The position numbers were made by a program, and so were the translations under genes. DNA of 40,255 nt. Origin: Candidatus Cloacimonadota bacterium. GTDB taxonomy: Bacteria; Muiribacteriota; UBA6191. Each line of letters opens with the position of its first letter. Within the stretch, counting starts at the first letter, position 1. The notes beneath the pieces were generated by a model. It searched no databases and was not told where the DNA came from. It saw only the letters and a list, made by a program, of their open reading frames with translations. The DNA is taken from positions 42,188-82,442 of the forward strand of contig JACFNL010000004.1 in NCBI GenBank assembly GCA_019454875.1. The letters run 5' to 3'. Shown one piece after another: positions 32,786-40,255 of the stretch.

Positions 32786-33364
32786 GTGATTAAGGATATC
32801 AAGTTAACCGGGGAGAGAATTGTATCTATTCCTCTGTTTTCCAATATGTCAGTCGAAGAGGCCGAAACTCTTCTGCAAATTACGGATATTGCCATATATA
32901 AGGAAAATGAACTGATATTTAAGGAGGGAACTCCAGGCACTACCTTGTTTGTAATTCTTGAGGGCACGGTAGATATTATCAAACAGGCTGAAGAAGGTTC
33001 ATTTAAGACCTTGGCCCGCTTTCAGCCATATACGGCCTTTGGAGAGATTGCCATCCTGTTTGATGGAGATGCCCTAAGAACTGCTTCAGCCATTGCCAGA
33101 GAAAGAACCAGGTTATTGACACTGCACAAGGAAGATTATGCCAAACTGCTTGATTTTGGATCCATTCTGGCGTACAAAATAGCCTTTAGTATCAGTAGAA
33201 TTCTGGCAGCCCGCTTATCAAGGGTGGATCAGGATCTGGTCAGGTTGATGAGTATGGCAGATGAAAGTACCAAACTGGTTCTGGATGAAATTCAACAGAA
33301 AAAAATCCAGGCCATTGCTGTTGAAGGAAGAAAACTTGGGTTTCCCCGAAGGAAAGAGGACTAA
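32786..33364 (+). CDS. cyclic-nucleotide-binding domain protein
   Basis: 192 residues from a GTG at 32786 with GGAGG seven bases upstream; the frame also opens at ATG 32741, which has no ribosome site. The N-terminal 120 residues are a CNB domain: GTPGTTLFVILEGTVDII, then the phosphate-binding cassette AFGEIAILFDGDALRTASA with the Glu and Arg that normally contact the ligand. A helical tail follows (RISRILAARLSRV). No DNA-binding helix-turn-helix is seen in the tail, so it is not obviously a Crp-type regulator. The stop is 1 bp before gatC. Ligand is untested. Confidence 0.82.
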   Translation: MIKDIKLTGERIVSIPLFSNMSVEEAETLLQITDIAIYKENELIFKEGTPGTTLFVILEGTVDIIKQAEEGSFKTLARFQPYTAFGEIAILFDGDALRTASAIARERTRLLTLHKEDYAKLLDFGSILAYKIAFSISRILAARLSRVDQDLVRLMSMADESTKLVLDEIQQKKIQAIAVEGRKLGFPRRKED

Positions 33365-33365
33365 G

Positions 33366-33659
33366 ATGAGTATTGAAGTCGAAACGGTTCGCCGCCTGTT
33401 TGAATTGTCCAAGTTGTCCGTGGCTGAGGAAGAAATTGCTAGCTTTCAGGGTGATCTGGAAGCTATGCTTGATTATGCAAAAAGTCTTGAGGAAGTGAAT
33501 ACTGATGGGGTAGAGCCCACATTTTTTATAACTCCCCAGGCCAATGTCTTTCGTGAAGATGTAGTTTCGCCTTCTTTGCCCTCAGAAAAGGTTTTACAGG
33601 AAGCACCTACCAAAATCCATCGCTATTTCAGATTGCCCAAGGTCATTGAAAACATCTAA
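33366..33659 (+). CDS. gatC: GatC subunit of aspartyl/glutamyl-tRNA amidotransferase
   Basis: 97 residues from the ATG at 33366 with GAGG upstream; an in-frame extension to 33261 belongs to the previous gene. The pattern matches GatC: VRRLFELSKLSVAEEE, then LDYAKSLEEVNTDGVEPTF, then FREDVV. GatCAB makes Gln-tRNA-Gln and Asn-tRNA-Asn from misacylated precursors; GatC stabilises GatA. gatA and gatB are not adjacent, so this is a solitary gatC followed by a surface-polysaccharide gene. Confidence 0.88.
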   Translation: MSIEVETVRRLFELSKLSVAEEEIASFQGDLEAMLDYAKSLEEVNTDGVEPTFFITPQANVFREDVVSPSLPSEKVLQEAPTKIHRYFRLPKVIENI

Positions 33660-35445
33660 AAATTCATTGTTCTCATTGCTTTTAGCAATAGCACTGTTTG
33701 CCTTTCAGATTTTTCAGGGGGAATTGTCTCTCTATGTGTTTCTGGGGTTACTTTTTGTCTGGCTCAGTTTACACCCTACCTGGCCAGCAGCTTTTTTCCG
33801 GTTGTATCGATCAAAAACTTCTTTTTCTCTGGAACATGCCTTTAATACCTGCCTTTGTCTCTATTTAGGCATCACTCTCATTCAGGCATTATTAAGCCCT
33901 TATCATCTGCGTTCCATGCAGGTGTTTTTTAAGCTTTTAGCTATGTATCTATTGTTTATGTACCTGAGGTTTTCCAGCTCAAAAGCGGAGCGGGGCCTGC
34001 TTTACGGGGTATGTCTGGTTGCTGCACTTTTACAGGTTTTTGGTGGTGTCTGGCAGGTATTTTTTGACAGTACGCCAATGCCCTTATCCTGGGCTAGCAC
34101 CCCCGGTATTGCCGATCCCGTCAAACGGGCTTTTGGACTTCAGCCCGATCCGAATGTATTAGGTACATTTTTAGGGCTGATGCTTTTATCCCTGATTGCC
34201 TTTCAGCAGTTTTCTGAAAAATTGTGGATATGGCCTGTTTCCATTTTTTTAGGTTTCGGCATCATTTTAACCCAGTCCCGAGGGGCATTGCTGGCTGCAA
34301 TGGCTTCTCTTTTTGTATTGTGGGTACTAAAGCGAACGGGTCTGCATCTTATACTTTTAGTGCTTCTGGCAGGTGGGATGATGATCACCGGACGGAGCCG
34401 TACCCTGGTGCTTGAGGATCTGGGTGTAAATCAGAGGGTTGAACTGCTGTCTGGGATATTTGAATACATCGGGGCCAATTTTATCTGGGGTAGTGGGCCG
34501 GGCAGTTTCCATCTGGTGTATCCCGAATTCAGAAGCCTTGGTGGTTATTATCCTGGGTATGCTCACAATCATATTCTGGAAGTCTTTTGTGAGCAGGGGG
34601 CAATCGGCGTAGTTCCTCTGGTTCTGGCAATTTTTATACTGGGTGTAATCCTTTGGAAACGACACAGTAAAACGGTCTTGCCCCTGTATGTGTTTTGTGT
34701 TTTGAACTCGATGGTTGGACACTCCTTTTCCTTGATGAATCAGAGCGTGGTTCTGGTATTGTTGTTAGGTATTGGCATGGCAAAACATAGGGCATCTTTA
34801 GTAACTGTGCCCTGGAATTTCTGGTTTCTGGTTTTGTTTTTGCCTTATGGCTGTCTTGAGATTCTGCGTCCAACTCTTATCCTTAATGAAAAAGCTTATA
34901 AGGAGCCATACCAGTGGTTCTCTGGCCTTCCTGCCGTGATTGGCCTGGATTTGGGTTATTATCAGGCAGTAACTCTAAACCATCTGGAGAAGAGAGAGGT
35001 AGATTCCAAAGCACTGATTCAGAACCTGCGATACAACTCCCTTTTACGCGAGATTCTGCCCAAAGAGGCAGAACTTCCCTGGCTGGCAGGGCGCATATTG
35101 CAAAAGGCCAAAAAAGAAGAACTGGCAACCGTGTATTTTGCCAAAGCCCATCATTTGGATCCTTATGGTGAGAAGTATGCTGAGAGTTATTTGAGAAGAT
35201 TGCGGGAAGAAGACAAGTGTGATGTTTTGATTCCAATTGCTAAATCTGTGCTTTTATCCAACCTCCAATACCGTCGGATCAACCCATTTTATGATCGTAT
35301 ATTTGTTTTGCAGCTAGCCTGCTACTTGCGTATGGGAAGGCTTGATGAGTTAAAGGATGAGTTTAACAGTTCTGTCTGGGCTGATGAGGAGTTTCGTTCT
35401 CAGGTAAGGAATACAATTCTTGAAGAGGTACCTGATGGACTGTGA
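33646..35445 (+). CDS. O-antigen ligase/polymerase-like membrane protein with C-terminal helical domain
   Basis: 599 residues from a TTG at 33646 that overlaps the gatC end by 14 bp; no ATG exists until well inside the membrane domain, and a second TTG at 33667 is possible. There are about ten TM helices. The O-antigen-ligase loop is recognisable (GSGPGSFHLVYPEF, then GYAHNHILEVFCEQGAIG, with the functionally important Arg/His region). About residues 430-599 are a soluble TPR-like helical domain (KAKKEELATVYFAKAHHLDP). It joins or polymerises lipid-linked glycans in the periplasm; the substrate is not shown. Confidence 0.82.
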   Translation: MKTSKNSLFSLLLAIALFAFQIFQGELSLYVFLGLLFVWLSLHPTWPAAFFRLYRSKTSFSLEHAFNTCLCLYLGITLIQALLSPYHLRSMQVFFKLLAMYLLFMYLRFSSSKAERGLLYGVCLVAALLQVFGGVWQVFFDSTPMPLSWASTPGIADPVKRAFGLQPDPNVLGTFLGLMLLSLIAFQQFSEKLWIWPVSIFLGFGIILTQSRGALLAAMASLFVLWVLKRTGLHLILLVLLAGGMMITGRSRTLVLEDLGVNQRVELLSGIFEYIGANFIWGSGPGSFHLVYPEFRSLGGYYPGYAHNHILEVFCEQGAIGVVPLVLAIFILGVILWKRHSKTVLPLYVFCVLNSMVGHSFSLMNQSVVLVLLLGIGMAKHRASLVTVPWNFWFLVLFLPYGCLEILRPTLILNEKAYKEPYQWFSGLPAVIGLDLGYYQAVTLNHLEKREVDSKALIQNLRYNSLLREILPKEAELPWLAGRILQKAKKEELATVYFAKAHHLDPYGEKYAESYLRRLREEDKCDVLIPIAKSVLLSNLQYRRINPFYDRIFVLQLACYLRMGRLDELKDEFNSSVWADEEFRSQVRNTILEEVPDGL

Positions 35446-36031
35446 TTCCTTGGTAATTCTGATGGCTAAAAATCCCATAAGCAGACCGGTTAAAACCAGA
35501 TTGGCTGAGGATATCGGGGTGCATAAGGCCAAAGAAGTTTATCAGGAACTTGTTGATATCAATGTAAGAGAACTTTTGAAGCTAAATTCAGTGGAAACGC
35601 TACTATGTATCGATGGAGGTTTTGACTACTTTTATCAGTATGGGCTCAAGACTGTGGCTCAAAGTGGTGATGATCTGCAAAACAGGATTTTAAATGTTCT
35701 GAATACAGAGTGGCAGAAGTTCAAAAAAATTGTGCTGATAGGTTCTGACTGTCCCTTCATAACTTCTGTACTGTTAGACGAAGTTTTAGCAAGACTAGGG
35801 GATGTGGATGTTGTGATTCAGCCAGCCCTGGATGGGGGTTATACATTAATTGGGCTTTCGCGACCTGTACCCGAACTGTTTTTGTCCATGCCATTTTCTA
35901 CGGAGAAGCTGTATTCGGAAAGTATTACCAGGCTTATTGAGCTTGGATACAGCTTTTATGAGTTACCCCAAAGTTACGACATTGATACGGTTGAGGATTT
36001 GAATCGCTGGAAGCAGGCAAAGGCATTATGA
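35435..36031 (+). CDS. TIGR04282-type nucleotidyl/glycosyltransferase-like protein (GT-A fold)
   Basis: 198 residues from the ATG at 35435, with GAGG upstream and an 11-bp overlap with the ligase-like gene; the frame opens at a TTG, 35420. Motifs: AKNPISRPVKTRLAEDIG, GSDCPFIT (metal-site Asp) and VIQPALDGGYTLIGL. These match the DUF2064/TIGR04282 family, often found near radical-SAM or polysaccharide genes. The precise reaction is unknown. A 4-bp overlap (ATGA) couples it to the next gene, making a small polysaccharide operon. Confidence 0.82.
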   Translation: MDCDSLVILMAKNPISRPVKTRLAEDIGVHKAKEVYQELVDINVRELLKLNSVETLLCIDGGFDYFYQYGLKTVAQSGDDLQNRILNVLNTEWQKFKKIVLIGSDCPFITSVLLDEVLARLGDVDVVIQPALDGGYTLIGLSRPVPELFLSMPFSTEKLYSESITRLIELGYSFYELPQSYDIDTVEDLNRWKQAKAL

Positions 36032-36825
36032 ATCGTGAGAATTTCCTGATTCTTTTGTTTCATGTCCTGCTTCTAGGATGGCTTTTTGAAGTTTTAGGCA
36101 CTCCTAGAGTCCCGGTTTTAAGCTTTCACAGGATTTTAAAAGATGCGGACTCCTACGGTTATCTAAACCTGAGCCAAAACGATTTTATCAATATTTTAAA
36201 TAACCTTCGTGATGCTGGCTGCACTCCCTATAGTCCAGATAAGCCCTGGAATCCTTTTAAGTGTCAGATCCTTTTAAGTTTTGATGATTCCACAGAAGAT
36301 CATTTTAACTGGGTAATTCCCTATTTAAGGGATAAGAACTGGCCTTCCCTGTTTTTTGTGATGGGCACTTCACTTAAGGACATGCAGCCGGTTTCTGGAC
36401 TGGATTATCACTGGTTTGCCTCTCACGCCTATCTGGACAGATCCCTATTGCATGAAATTTACACAGATGTTTCGGTTTTGATGAAGGAACTTGATCAAAC
36501 CGATGAGGAAATGAAACGGTTAGGTATGAAGACCTTGCCCTGGTTTGCTTTGCCAAGAGGGGAGTATAACGATCAGACTGTAAAAATTCTGTCCTCACGG
36601 TTTGAAAAGATTTTTTCAGTGGATCCGGATTACATGAATCCTGAGGAGCCTGGTTTGCAGGGCAGATTTATGTTAAGCCGAACCAATAGCTATGAAAAAA
36701 TGCTGGATTGGATTTTGAAAAGTATGCCTCAGTACCGTGTGGATGTTCTGCTGCCCGTTTTTTTTCTATTGCTGGTTGATCTTGTTTTGTTGTGCAGATT
36801 TGCCCGCTATTGTATGAATTTGTAA
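36028..36825 (+). CDS. membrane-anchored polysaccharide-deacetylase-like protein, degenerate metal site
   Basis: 265 residues with a hydrophobic segment at each end (about 5-24 and 244-262). The core is NodB-like: VPVLSFHRI (28-36), LSFDDSTEDHF (83-93, catalytic Asp86 and metal Asp87), SHAYLD (132-137) and FALPRGEYN (173-181). The usual H-T-x-x-H zinc motif here reads His133...Asp137, so the second histidine is replaced. It may use a different ligand, bind a metal weakly or be inactive. Coupled to the preceding transferase-like gene by 4 bp. Confidence 0.78.
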   Translation: MNRENFLILLFHVLLLGWLFEVLGTPRVPVLSFHRILKDADSYGYLNLSQNDFINILNNLRDAGCTPYSPDKPWNPFKCQILLSFDDSTEDHFNWVIPYLRDKNWPSLFFVMGTSLKDMQPVSGLDYHWFASHAYLDRSLLHEIYTDVSVLMKELDQTDEEMKRLGMKTLPWFALPRGEYNDQTVKILSSRFEKIFSVDPDYMNPEEPGLQGRFMLSRTNSYEKMLDWILKSMPQYRVDVLLPVFFLLLVDLVLLCRFARYCMNL

Positions 36826-37001
36826 TTATTTGCATCTGGTGTAATTTAGCTGTAAATCTGAGAAATTTTGAGATTTTGGTTCTTATTTTGCTGTAGTATA
36901 CGATATTTCCTGTTTGGAATGGTTCAAAGAATTGTCGATAATCCTTCTGGAAATGGAAACAAATACCACGCAACCAAAGTAGTTGCAGTTGGAGGTCAGT
37001 C

Positions 37002-37862
37002 ATGGTCAGTAAGTTAACTAAGTTTCAAGATTCATTGAGTATGTCCCTGGAAAAGAGAAGTACCCAGGAATCCCGCCTCTTGCAAAATATGGATTCTGAT
37101 GCGGCAAAGTCTTTGTCTCTTTCCAGTCAGGACTCCTTTGATTTTAAACTTGGATACACCCGTAGCATGCAGATTTTAGAGGGGGAGTCCCGCTCACAAA
37201 TCGTCAAGGCATTCGACATGGAGATTTCTATTTCAGTTTCTGCCACAGGCAAGCTCGAAAGTAGCCTGCGCCGGGAGTCTGAAAGAGCATCGGAAGAAGA
37301 ATCCACCGAGTCTTCGGATCCATTTTCACCAGAAAACACAGCCAAACGAATTGTGGATTTTGTAAGACAGGCACTTGGTTTTGCCAGAAAATTTGGCAAG
37401 GAGCCTGTGGAAACTGAAGAGCAGTTAGCCCGATTTGCCGAGCTACAGACCAACGCAGTCAAAGAAGGATTTCGTCAGGCCCGTAAAATTCTGGGTAAAA
37501 TGCCTACAGAAGTAGATAAAGGTGTAGATAACACTTACGATCTGGTTATGAAAGGGCTTGATAAACTTTTTAAACCCAAGGCTGAAGAAGATGTTTCTGA
37601 TGAAGTAGAAGCTGGTAAAAATCCTGCCAAGGCCCAGTTTTACAGCTCCCAGTCCTTTTCCCTGAGTTTTAAGCTTCAGGTACAGGGAAATGGCCAGTTT
37701 TCCAAGGATGAGTTAAATGATTTTGTGAATCAGTCCTTTGGTCAGGTACAGGATGCGTTTAAGGGAATTTTATCCGGCCAGGACAAGCTGGAATTTTCTC
37801 CTCGCGATTTGTTCAGCAAAGGCAGTTTTTCGCTTGAGAAAATGAAAGGCCTTTTGGCTTAA
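37002..37862 (+). CDS. DUF5610-like protein
   Basis: 286 residues, soluble, no signal peptide. The central section (ENTAKRIVDFVRQALGFARKF, then EGFRQARKILGKMP, then VDNTYDLVMKGLDKLF) matches the DUF5610 layout. Flanks are Ser- and Glu-rich, and the C-terminus has a FSLSFKLQVQGNGQF beta pattern. GGAGG precedes the ATG. The gap before it (36826-37001) may contain a promoter (TTGGTT at 36876, TACGAT at 36899). An intrinsic terminator follows. Family function is unknown; the neighbours are unrelated. Confidence 0.7.
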   Translation: MVSKLTKFQDSLSMSLEKRSTQESRLLQNMDSDAAKSLSLSSQDSFDFKLGYTRSMQILEGESRSQIVKAFDMEISISVSATGKLESSLRRESERASEEESTESSDPFSPENTAKRIVDFVRQALGFARKFGKEPVETEEQLARFAELQTNAVKEGFRQARKILGKMPTEVDKGVDNTYDLVMKGLDKLFKPKAEEDVSDEVEAGKNPAKAQFYSSQSFSLSFKLQVQGNGQFSKDELNDFVNQSFGQVQDAFKGILSGQDKLEFSPRDLFSKGSFSLEKMKGLLA

Positions 37863-37889
37863 ATCATAATTTTTAATCTGAAAACCTTG

Positions 37890-37929
37890 AATATCCCTCC
37901 TGACTGGACCCCAGGGGGGATATTTTTTT
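37890..37929 (+). terminator. intrinsic terminator after the DUF5610-like gene
   Basis: The stem AATATCCCTCC (37890-37900) pairs with GGGGGGATATT (37914-37924) with one G-U pair and is followed by a T-run to 37929. It lies 28 bp after the stop codon. Confidence 0.85.
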
Positions 37930-37938
37930 GGAACGGTC

Positions 37939-37968
37939 TTGGGTTAAGCAAATCAGCAGTGGTATTCT
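37939..37968 (+). promoter_or_regulatory. probable yceI-family gene promoter
   Basis: TTGGGT (37939-37944), an 18-nt spacer and TATTCT (37963-37968) lie 36 bp before the ATG at 38004, directly after the terminator. AGGAGG (37992-37997) supplies the ribosome site. Confidence 0.5.
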
Positions 37969-38003
37969 CGCGGCTGGATATGTAAGTCATTAGGAGGATC
38001 AGC

Positions 38004-38609
38004 ATGTCGATTCGCAATATGTTTTGTTCGTTAGCTGTGTTTACATTTGCATCTGGGGTATTTGCACAGGAGCAAATGTTTAATGCAATCAAGCACGATT
38101 TGGAATGGGAAGGAAAAAAGGTTTCCGGAAGTCACCATGGAAAAGTTCAGCTTTCCAAAGGATGGTTAAAAAAAGACGGGGATAAAATTGTAGACGGTTA
38201 TTTTGAGGTGGATTTATCCACTATGACCTGTGAAGATTTGAAGTCCCCTGAATGGAATAAAAAATTGATCGACCATCTATTTTCTGATGACTTTTTTTCA
38301 GTAAAAGATCATCCCACAGCCACTCTCAAGGTGAATGAGGCCATTCCCAAAGCTGGGGACAAGTGGGTGTTTAACACCGATCTCACAATCAAAGGTATTA
38401 CTCATCCCCTGATTTTTGAAGCCGAGCTGGAATCCAAGGATGGTAATCTTGAATTTGATGCTGATTTGGTAATTGATCGAACCAAGTATGAAATCCGCTA
38501 TGGCTCAGGCTCATTCTTTAAGGGACTGGGCGACAAGTTGATTTATGACAACTTTGAAGTAGATATGGATGTGGTACTGGCCGTAGAACCAGTAGCTCAA
38601 ACCGAATAA
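38004..38609 (+). CDS. periplasmic YceI-family protein
   Basis: 201 residues with a signal peptide (MSIRNMFCSLAVFTFASGVFA, cleaved before QEQ). The mature part is a lipocalin-like beta barrel with family motifs FEVDLSTMTCEDL, LKSPEW...LIDHLFSDDFFSVKDHPTATL and LTIKGITHP. YceI proteins bind isoprenoid or amide ligands in the periplasm; the ligand here is unknown. Bounded by a terminator upstream and its own promoter. Confidence 0.93.
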   Translation: MSIRNMFCSLAVFTFASGVFAQEQMFNAIKHDLEWEGKKVSGSHHGKVQLSKGWLKKDGDKIVDGYFEVDLSTMTCEDLKSPEWNKKLIDHLFSDDFFSVKDHPTATLKVNEAIPKAGDKWVFNTDLTIKGITHPLIFEAELESKDGNLEFDADLVIDRTKYEIRYGSGSFFKGLGDKLIYDNFEVDMDVVLAVEPVAQTE

Positions 38610-38646
38610 GTTTTTTTGAGGTTTGACCTCCTGCCTGCCTGGACAG

Positions 38647-38674
38647 TTGACACCTGTTAGTTTGTCACTATAAT
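38647..38674 (+). promoter_or_regulatory. consensus sigma-70-type promoter
   Basis: Perfect TTGACA (38647-38652), a 16-nt spacer and perfect TATAAT (38669-38674). The ATG at 38700 follows a GCAGGAGG site (38687-38694). This is the strongest promoter match in the window. Confidence 0.85.
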
Positions 38675-38699
38675 AATTCCGGGCTTGCAGGAGGCTTTG

Positions 38700-39539
38700 A
38701 TGAACATTGTACTTTGGCTGTTTATCAGCATATTTTCCTTGAATCATGCGATAGAGGTAATTGAGACCGAAGACTATCGCAAGGAAGTAGAAGGCTCCCC
38801 GCTAGATGTATCTGCCCATAGAGTGGTTTCGGCCTACTTTCTGTTTTCCAATTCCTTTTACGAACTAAAGCCAATCAGCCCCTCAGAAAGATTTGAACTT
38901 CAGGAGCAGTACAAAACCAGTGCGGAAATCCTGGCAAATCACCTGATAGAAGAAAATCAGGTTGTTGAGTTTGCTTCTTTTTATGAAAAAAGTGATGAGG
39001 TAATTCGGGAAGCGCTCAGACCTGTAGTCAGAGACCTGATTGTGATGCTAAATACCCGCATTCTGGCTGGAGATGAGATTGTTCTGCCTTCAGTGACTCC
39101 TAGAGCCCTGTTTCGTTCCTATCAGCCCCTGGCCCAGTATGAATATATTTACGGACAAGAAATCCGACGGGAAGTGGTAGACAAATACGAATCCATTATC
39201 CGTCAGACTTTTTTTGAAAATAAAACTCACTCCGTAGATATTGCAGCAGATTTTTTAGAACCGATCCGCAAAATAATTTCAACCCTGCAATTAAAGAGTA
39301 TGTTTGAGTGGCTTTGGGACTCCAAGCTGTATTTTGGGTACCATAGTACATTTAAATACCACCGTAAGGTGTTTATCCGCTTTAAGGGTTATTACCAGAA
39401 AACTGCGGTGACTGTGGAAGTATTGCGTAGAAAAAAGACATTCTGGGGCAGTGAGCCCTGGGAGAAATATGGAACTTCTACAAAACTTATAGAGGAGCCT
39501 ACTGCTGTAGTGGGCCGTGAGGTTCAGTTGATCGATTGA
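38700..39539 (+). CDS. secreted protein of unknown function
   Basis: 279 residues from the ATG at 38700, which has the ribosome site GCAGGAGG; an in-frame TTG at 38685 would overlap it. A signal peptide (MNIVLWLFISIFSLNHAIEV) is followed by a mostly helical, charged domain (SERFELQEQYKTSAEILANH) and a basic aromatic C-terminus (LYFGYHSTFKYHRKVF). No family recognised. Its promoter is consensus, so it may be highly expressed. The 3' end overlaps the opposite gene by 41 bp. Confidence 0.75.
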   Translation: MNIVLWLFISIFSLNHAIEVIETEDYRKEVEGSPLDVSAHRVVSAYFLFSNSFYELKPISPSERFELQEQYKTSAEILANHLIEENQVVEFASFYEKSDEVIREALRPVVRDLIVMLNTRILAGDEIVLPSVTPRALFRSYQPLAQYEYIYGQEIRREVVDKYESIIRQTFFENKTHSVDIAADFLEPIRKIISTLQLKSMFEWLWDSKLYFGYHSTFKYHRKVFIRFKGYYQKTAVTVEVLRRKKTFWGSEPWEKYGTSTKLIEEPTAVVGREVQLID

Positions 39540-40255
39540 TTCGGTAAAGCATGGCCAGGATCTGATCCATCAGTTCTGGTTTTGTGGCCAATGCCAGCCC
39601 TGACAGGATAGGCTCATCAAGTTTTGTGTCCCAGCCCAGGTACCCCACATTGCAGGTGGACATAAGTGTCAGGTTGGCAATCTCCTGAATCTCATTTTTG
39701 TCAGGTTGTTTTTGATTGCACAGGGCCTTTAATTTGAGAAGCATTTTTGCGGAATCAACCGATTTTTGTCTTTTTAGCATTTCCTGATGCCATAGATTCA
39801 GGATATGGGTAGTTTCCAGAAAGCTAAGCTTCTGACGAAGAGTCAAAAATGACTGAATTGGATCCATTCCCTCGGAGACAGACTTCAGATAGAGATTTAA
39901 GACTTCAATTTCTGATTCTGTCTGGCTGGTTCTTTTTAGAAACCGTAGTGCCACCACGGGTAACAATACACAGATTGTAATGAGTAACATGGTGTGAGGC
40001 AGTGGTATGGCATGGGGATTGGTTAAAAGTTTGGCCGCAGATACATAAAGGATAAAAAAACAGGGGTACATTACAATGCGCAGAGCATTCACCAGATTTT
40101 GTTTCAGAGACATAAGGTTTGTTTGTTGAGTGGCATTTTGGGGCAGGAAATCCAGATCTTTTTCGGCCCACTGGGAAGCCAAAGATCCAAGTTCCTTCTG
40201 AAACTGATGTCTAAGAGCGTAAAGTCTTGTTCTCAGATCCTCAATCTCCTGGCAG
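39499..40255 (-). CDS. membrane/coiled-coil protein, 5' end beyond the window
   Basis: Open to the right edge, so the start is missing; about 251 residues are visible. The visible N-terminal part is a helix with coiled-coil character (LRTRLYALRHQFQKEL), followed by two TM helices (MYPCFFILYVSAAKLL and TMLLITICVLLPVVALRFL), then a soluble helical region (SEIEVLNLYLKSVSEGMDPI). No family recognised. A shorter ORF from an internal TTG at 40182 is possible but unlikely because the upstream frame is coding-like. Confidence 0.7.
   Translation of the reverse strand, partial: CQEIEDLRTRLYALRHQFQKELGSLASQWAEKDLDFLPQNATQQTNLMSLKQNLVNALRIVMYPCFFILYVSAAKLLTNPHAIPLPHTMLLITICVLLPVVALRFLKRTSQTESEIEVLNLYLKSVSEGMDPIQSFLTLRQKLSFLETTHILNLWHQEMLKRQKSVDSAKMLLKLKALCNQKQPDKNEIQEIANLTLMSTCNVGYLGWDTKLDEPILSGLALATKPELMDQILAMLYRINRSTEPHGPLQQ

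Noticed and set aside
36934..36941. GTCGATAA as a flagellar sigma-28 -10 element before the DUF5610-like gene
   Set aside because: No TAAA-type -35 is found 15 bp upstream.
38618..38630. GAGGT-TTG-ACCTC hairpin after the YceI gene as a terminator
   Set aside because: The T-run precedes rather than follows the stem on the plus strand, and the stem is only 5 bp.

Overview
The window is a gene-dense stretch of a diderm (Gram-negative) bacterial chromosome. The evidence for an outer membrane is indirect: signal peptides, an O-antigen-ligase-like membrane protein, pseudopilin-like proteins and periplasmic YceI. No rRNA, tRNA, CRISPR array, insertion sequence, integrase or plasmid gene is visible, and codon use looks uniform. 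It reads as ordinary chromosome, with many lineage-specific genes between housekeeping ones. The phylum cannot be fixed from the sequence. A deltaproteobacteria-like or SAR324-like lineage is my low-confidence guess, from the mix of a HEAT-repeat giant, a cytosolic-type M14 peptidase, a DUF5610-like protein and a ferrochelatase with a likely [2Fe-2S] site.

Layout. 1-5739 (minus strand) is a four-gene operon read right to left: an active-looking diguanylate cyclase, a membrane protein whose C-terminus looks like a decayed GGDEF domain, metG and tatD (cut by the left edge). 5841-9309 (plus) is a PfkB kinase, glmS and a GlmU that stops after its uridyltransferase domain. 9415-13698 encodes a 1427-residue zinc-ribbon/acidic-repeat/HEAT protein that converges on, and overlaps, hemH. 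Divergent from hemH is a plus-strand cluster: phosphopantetheinyl transferase, esterase-like hydrolase, a permuted flavin/NapH-type iron-sulfur fusion, and a secreted phospholipase D-like protein.

19926-27966 holds small and membrane proteins, a GspG-like domain protein, a Smg-like protein, a NarL-type response regulator, an EcsC-like protein, TsaB, and a run of inner-membrane and pseudopilin-like genes ending in a true class III prepilin signal. 28033-31087 is a pair of overlapping dynamin-like GTPases with complementary motif losses, converging on an M14 carboxypeptidase. A tailless SSB follows, flanked by two perfect inverted repeats. 32786-36825 has a cyclic-nucleotide-binding protein, a solitary gatC and a surface-polysaccharide trio (ligase-like, nucleotidyl/glycosyltransferase-like, degenerate deacetylase). 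37002-40255 has a DUF5610-like protein, YceI, a secreted unknown with a consensus sigma-70 promoter, and a membrane/coiled-coil protein cut by the right edge.

Themes. All three tail-to-tail gene pairs overlap in coding sequence. Several genes (hemH, the PPTase, the Smg-like gene and possibly the esterase) have a -10-like hexamer ending 5-6 nt before the ATG and no Shine-Dalgarno, which suggests leaderless mRNAs, while neighbours have clear GGAGG sites. The most unusual items are the permuted flavin/Fe-S fusion, the paired dynamin-like proteins, the HEAT giant, the pseudo-GGDEF partner and the inverted repeats around ssb and the 61-residue ORF. No stretch longer than 300 bases lacks a gene. 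The longest gap (36826-37001, 176 bases) holds only the leader of the DUF5610-like gene.
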